64,000 nucleotides of DNA from assembly GCA_963921195.1 (NCBI GenBank), contig CAWUER010000489.1:1-64000 (forward strand), given 5' to 3'. Below the pieces are notes generated by a model that worked only from the letters and a program-made list of their open reading frames with translations, did not search any database and was not told the DNA's origin. Positions 61,333-64,000 of this stretch are shown piece after piece. Both the position numbers and the translations under genes were made by a program. Each line of letters opens with the position of its first letter. Positions within the stretch are counted from its first letter, which is position 1. Source of the stretch: Pegoplata infirma. Lineage: Eukaryota > Arthropoda > Insecta > Diptera > Anthomyiidae.

Positions 61333-63864
61333 TTAATAATTAGTTTCATTTTCATTGACAGGATAGAAAGGTTCATCACTGTCATAATATTTCAAGTTTT
61401 GTTTTATTTTATTATAATTTTGACGTTCAATTTGTTTCCAACATTCTCCATTAGCTACCTGATCGACATACTGTAAATTCTGATTAATTTGTATAAAATG
61501 TAATAGTGCTTTATTCATTTCAATTTCTCCGACAATATTTGCTAGATATACAGTCACAACCGGATAATTATTAATGTATCGTAACGGAAATGGTCGACGA
61601 CTAGGAATACCTTCTTCAACATAGTCTCTGTAATGATTGTTAACCGAGAAGAAATCTGTTGTAGCAACATAACAATATTTTCCAACGAATCTCCAAAAGT
61701 ATTGATTAGTTTCATCAAAACGAACTAAATTTGATCCAAAATACAATAAATCATGTATTGAGCCTGATGGATGTAAATCAGCAATATCAGCATACAATCC
61801 AAAAAACGTTTCTTTAAATTCTATGTATGGTAATATTATAATGGAATATAGATTTCCTTGCAATGCTGGTGAACATTGACCCTCAAAATATCTTAGTAGA
61901 GAGAATGTTAAAATCTTGACAAAACATTGAATTTGTTGGAAATAAGTCAAAATTGTATCACTTAAATTAAAATACTTTGCATTAGCATAAAACTCAGAAG
62001 CACCATTATTTGGTAGTAGAGCCGTTTCAACATAGCCAATCCCCAATTTTCGATGTACATCATACGACAATAGTATAACAAAGTATCGTAAAAGATTTCT
62101 TTTTTGTAAAAACACTTTTCTAATTTTACTCGAATTATCCCTAAAGATTTCACTTGCAGCATAGTCAATTAGGTTATCTAAAACAAAGTCGGGATCGATT
62201 GGTCCAACATTATTTGCATTTGCAGCATACTCAGCCATCATTGCATATATTCTATCGATTATAGCATGCATAAAATCAAATTCAACTTTGAATGGCATAA
62301 TATCATGAGGTGGAGGTTCAATTTGGAATAACCCAAAAACTCTTTTGGCATTTGCATTCATTATATAGGTATCTTGAAAGTTTGTATTAAATGGTAATGG
62401 ATTCGGTTTAACAATGTCAAAGTATGCTGGTTTTCGGAATCTCCGTTTAGATTTAGGATGATGTCTCTTCTGAAATCCGTATTCTGTCATTGTAAATACA
62501 ATTTCTTCATTTTCAACAATAGGTACAACATTATCAACTATAAAAGCAGTTAATGAAATGAAATTTTCAAATTGATCAATGTATATGTCATCGACTCTAA
62601 TTCGACTATTTGACATTGAAGAATTAATTAAAACATACTGTTTGAAAAATGATAATCTTTTTGGTAATAAAGTGACATCAAATTTATTAAGATTACCCTC
62701 ATAGGCTTTACTTTGCTTGAAGAAATTTTGAATTAATCGAATTTCATCAATTCTGTTATTTGTGGCTTTTGTTGGATATGGTAAATCTATTAGATTATTT
62801 CGTTTCATATGGAAATTTTGTAATGCATTATTAACTTTACTAAAAACATCAGTTTGATTATATATGACATCAGGATCTAATAATTGTCCGCCCATTTTCG
62901 AATGAATTTGTTTTAATACCCGCTGGATATTTTTAGATTTTACATCTGCAAGTTTATCTGTAGTAGTAGTTAAATAGTTATTAGTCGAATTTGACGCATT
63001 TAAATTAATAAGTCCTACCGAAGGTCCCGCAGCACACACATTTGGTGGTATTTGATCAGTTTCAGCAAATTGAGTTTGATTTTGAGTTGATGTAGCTGGA
63101 GCACTAACTATTTCATTTATATCTTCACTAAAATATAAAGGATTTTGTTGACGCATTGCAACATTTGATGATTGTGACTGTTGAGAAGTTTGTGGTAATT
63201 GTAGTTCTTGTTGTTGTTGTTGTTGTTGTTGTCGTCCAAAAATATTTGCAATGCCACGTTGAGGTAATGACATGTTTGAATTTAATGATCCAATCGGTGC
63301 AAATGAATTTGAAGAAACATTATACATTGGCTGTTGTTGTTGTAGTTGTTGTTGTTGCACCGCTGATGATTGTAAAGATGATGATGGTGGTGGTGATTTT
63401 GGAAAATTGGTATTACTAGTGTATACCGTATCTGCTTCGTTGCATATAACAAGATTAACTTCATCAACATTTCTTGGTCTCGGTTTTTCTCGTTGATACG
63501 GCAACTGACGTCTACATAGAATTCCGGTAGCAATACTCTTTCGTAACTTGAATTGTGTAGCATCTTCTTTATCATCTGTTGCATTTGCTGCAAAATCGTT
63601 AATGCGCGCTAATGGATTTGTATACAAAATTGGAGCTTCTTGATAATCCATTTTTCTTTCATCATAATCAGCTGGCATTGGTATTTGATGATATTTACAA
63701 ATTTGATTTAAAACTAGAGACGGAAGCTCAGGAATGTGAGGAATAATGATTGGATTGCCTTCACGATTAGTAACTAAATGATAACCGTAAGCAAAATGTC
63801 TTAAATACCATCTGTGCATTTTCTCACAAGCAAAATATGTACTATTATATCTGATGTTAAACAT
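61333..63864 (-). CDS. Unrecognised 843-residue protein with central poly-Gln
   Basis: Residues 1-150 and 310-843 are complex; about 160-260 are Ser/Pro/Gln-rich with poly-Gln runs. No signal peptide or clear membrane helix. The C-terminal part is rich in aromatic residues and conserved-looking turns (RYFEGQCSPALQGNLYS). Not recognised; size and composition fit a structural or nuclear protein. Two TAAG motifs lie about 25-40 nt before the ATG on the minus strand. It starts 136 nt from the right edge. Confidence 0.74.
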   Translation of the reverse strand: MFNIRYNSTYFACEKMHRWYLRHFAYGYHLVTNREGNPIIIPHIPELPSLVLNQICKYHQIPMPADYDERKMDYQEAPILYTNPLARINDFAANATDDKEDATQFKLRKSIATGILCRRQLPYQREKPRPRNVDEVNLVICNEADTVYTSNTNFPKSPPPSSSLQSSAVQQQQLQQQQPMYNVSSNSFAPIGSLNSNMSLPQRGIANIFGRQQQQQQQQELQLPQTSQQSQSSNVAMRQQNPLYFSEDINEIVSAPATSTQNQTQFAETDQIPPNVCAAGPSVGLINLNASNSTNNYLTTTTDKLADVKSKNIQRVLKQIHSKMGGQLLDPDVIYNQTDVFSKVNNALQNFHMKRNNLIDLPYPTKATNNRIDEIRLIQNFFKQSKAYEGNLNKFDVTLLPKRLSFFKQYVLINSSMSNSRIRVDDIYIDQFENFISLTAFIVDNVVPIVENEEIVFTMTEYGFQKRHHPKSKRRFRKPAYFDIVKPNPLPFNTNFQDTYIMNANAKRVFGLFQIEPPPHDIMPFKVEFDFMHAIIDRIYAMMAEYAANANNVGPIDPDFVLDNLIDYAASEIFRDNSSKIRKVFLQKRNLLRYFVILLSYDVHRKLGIGYVETALLPNNGASEFYANAKYFNLSDTILTYFQQIQCFVKILTFSLLRYFEGQCSPALQGNLYSIIILPYIEFKETFFGLYADIADLHPSGSIHDLLYFGSNLVRFDETNQYFWRFVGKYCYVATTDFFSVNNHYRDYVEEGIPSRRPFPLRYINNYPVVTVYLANIVGEIEMNKALLHFIQINQNLQYVDQVANGECWKQIERQNYNKIKQNLKYYDSDEPFYPVNENETNY

Positions 63865-64000
63865 AACGAATAACGACGTTGTTTTTCGCCTTATTCAACT
63901 TACTTTTTCTAACTCACACATACAAATGTCCGCGCGCAATATCTTGTTAATTTCATGTTCAAACACACATTCACATCCACACACACACACACACATATAT
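63865..64000. other. Right edge with CA microsatellite
   Basis: Promoter side of the 843-residue gene, ending in an (AC)n run at about 63977-63994. No gene within the window. Confidence 0.5.

Overview
The window is strongly AT-rich and densely coded on both strands. It looks like part of the genome of a large nuclear double-stranded DNA virus of insects, in the group that includes baculoviruses, nudiviruses, hytrosaviruses (salivary gland hypertrophy viruses) and filamentous viruses (class Naldaviricetes). I base this on four genes read from motifs: a B-family DNA polymerase, an Ac81-like protein, LEF-4 (the capping subunit of the viral RNA polymerase) and the per os infectivity factor PIF-2. 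A giant protein with primase-like and SF3-helicase motifs fits as well. The very low GC, the large size of the replication proteins and the many unrecognised neighbours point towards a hytrosavirus-like member. That family assignment is inference; an endogenised copy in an insect genome cannot be excluded from sequence alone.

Layout. 0-5.4 kb: DNA polymerase (+), with the ac81-like gene on the opposite strand, apparently inside an intron of the polymerase. 5.4-7.1 kb: non-coding, with a perfect inverted repeat. 7.1-10.7 kb: four unrecognised minus-strand genes. 10.9-12.2 kb: secreted matrixin metalloprotease. 12.5-20 kb: unrecognised genes and a small protein with a methyl-CpG-binding-like patch. 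20-22.9 kb: RING-finger protein and AAA ATPase. 23.2-26.8 kb: second matrixin and a divergent pair of membrane proteins. 27-32.4 kb: primase-helicase. 33.5-35.3 kb: folylpolyglutamate synthase-like enzyme. 35.7-39.7 kb: Nudix hydrolase and two unrecognised proteins. 39.9-41.1 kb: possible structural protein. 41.3-44.4 kb: LEF-4, apparently split by a 193-nt intron, and a divergent gene with a nuclease-like signature overlapping its 5' end. 44.8-45.7 kb: two small proteins. 47.2-48.3 kb: PIF-2. 49.5-64 kb: secreted repeat protein with dibasic sites, a 1502-residue N-myristoylation candidate, a leucine-rich-repeat-like protein, and two long low-complexity proteins.

How the genes fit together. 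Polymerase and primase-helicase form a replication set; the folate enzyme could support nucleotide supply; LEF-4 and the Nudix enzyme concern mRNA 5' ends; PIF-2 and Ac81 belong to virion envelope or oral infectivity functions; matrixins and secreted proteins would act outside the cell. By my count about 15 of roughly 34 genes have TAAG within about 25 nt upstream of the ATG, as in baculovirus late promoters. The polymerase, primase-helicase, lef-4 and folate genes lack it, consistent with an early/late split.

The most interesting observations are two apparent phase-0 spliceosomal introns in replication/transcription genes (one with a nested antisense core gene), a 33-bp element shared by two 3' flanks, and intergenic inverted repeats. 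In-frame tandem repeats lie within otherwise conserved proteins, including between polymerase motifs B and C. I saw no tRNA, rRNA, CRISPR array or insertion sequence.
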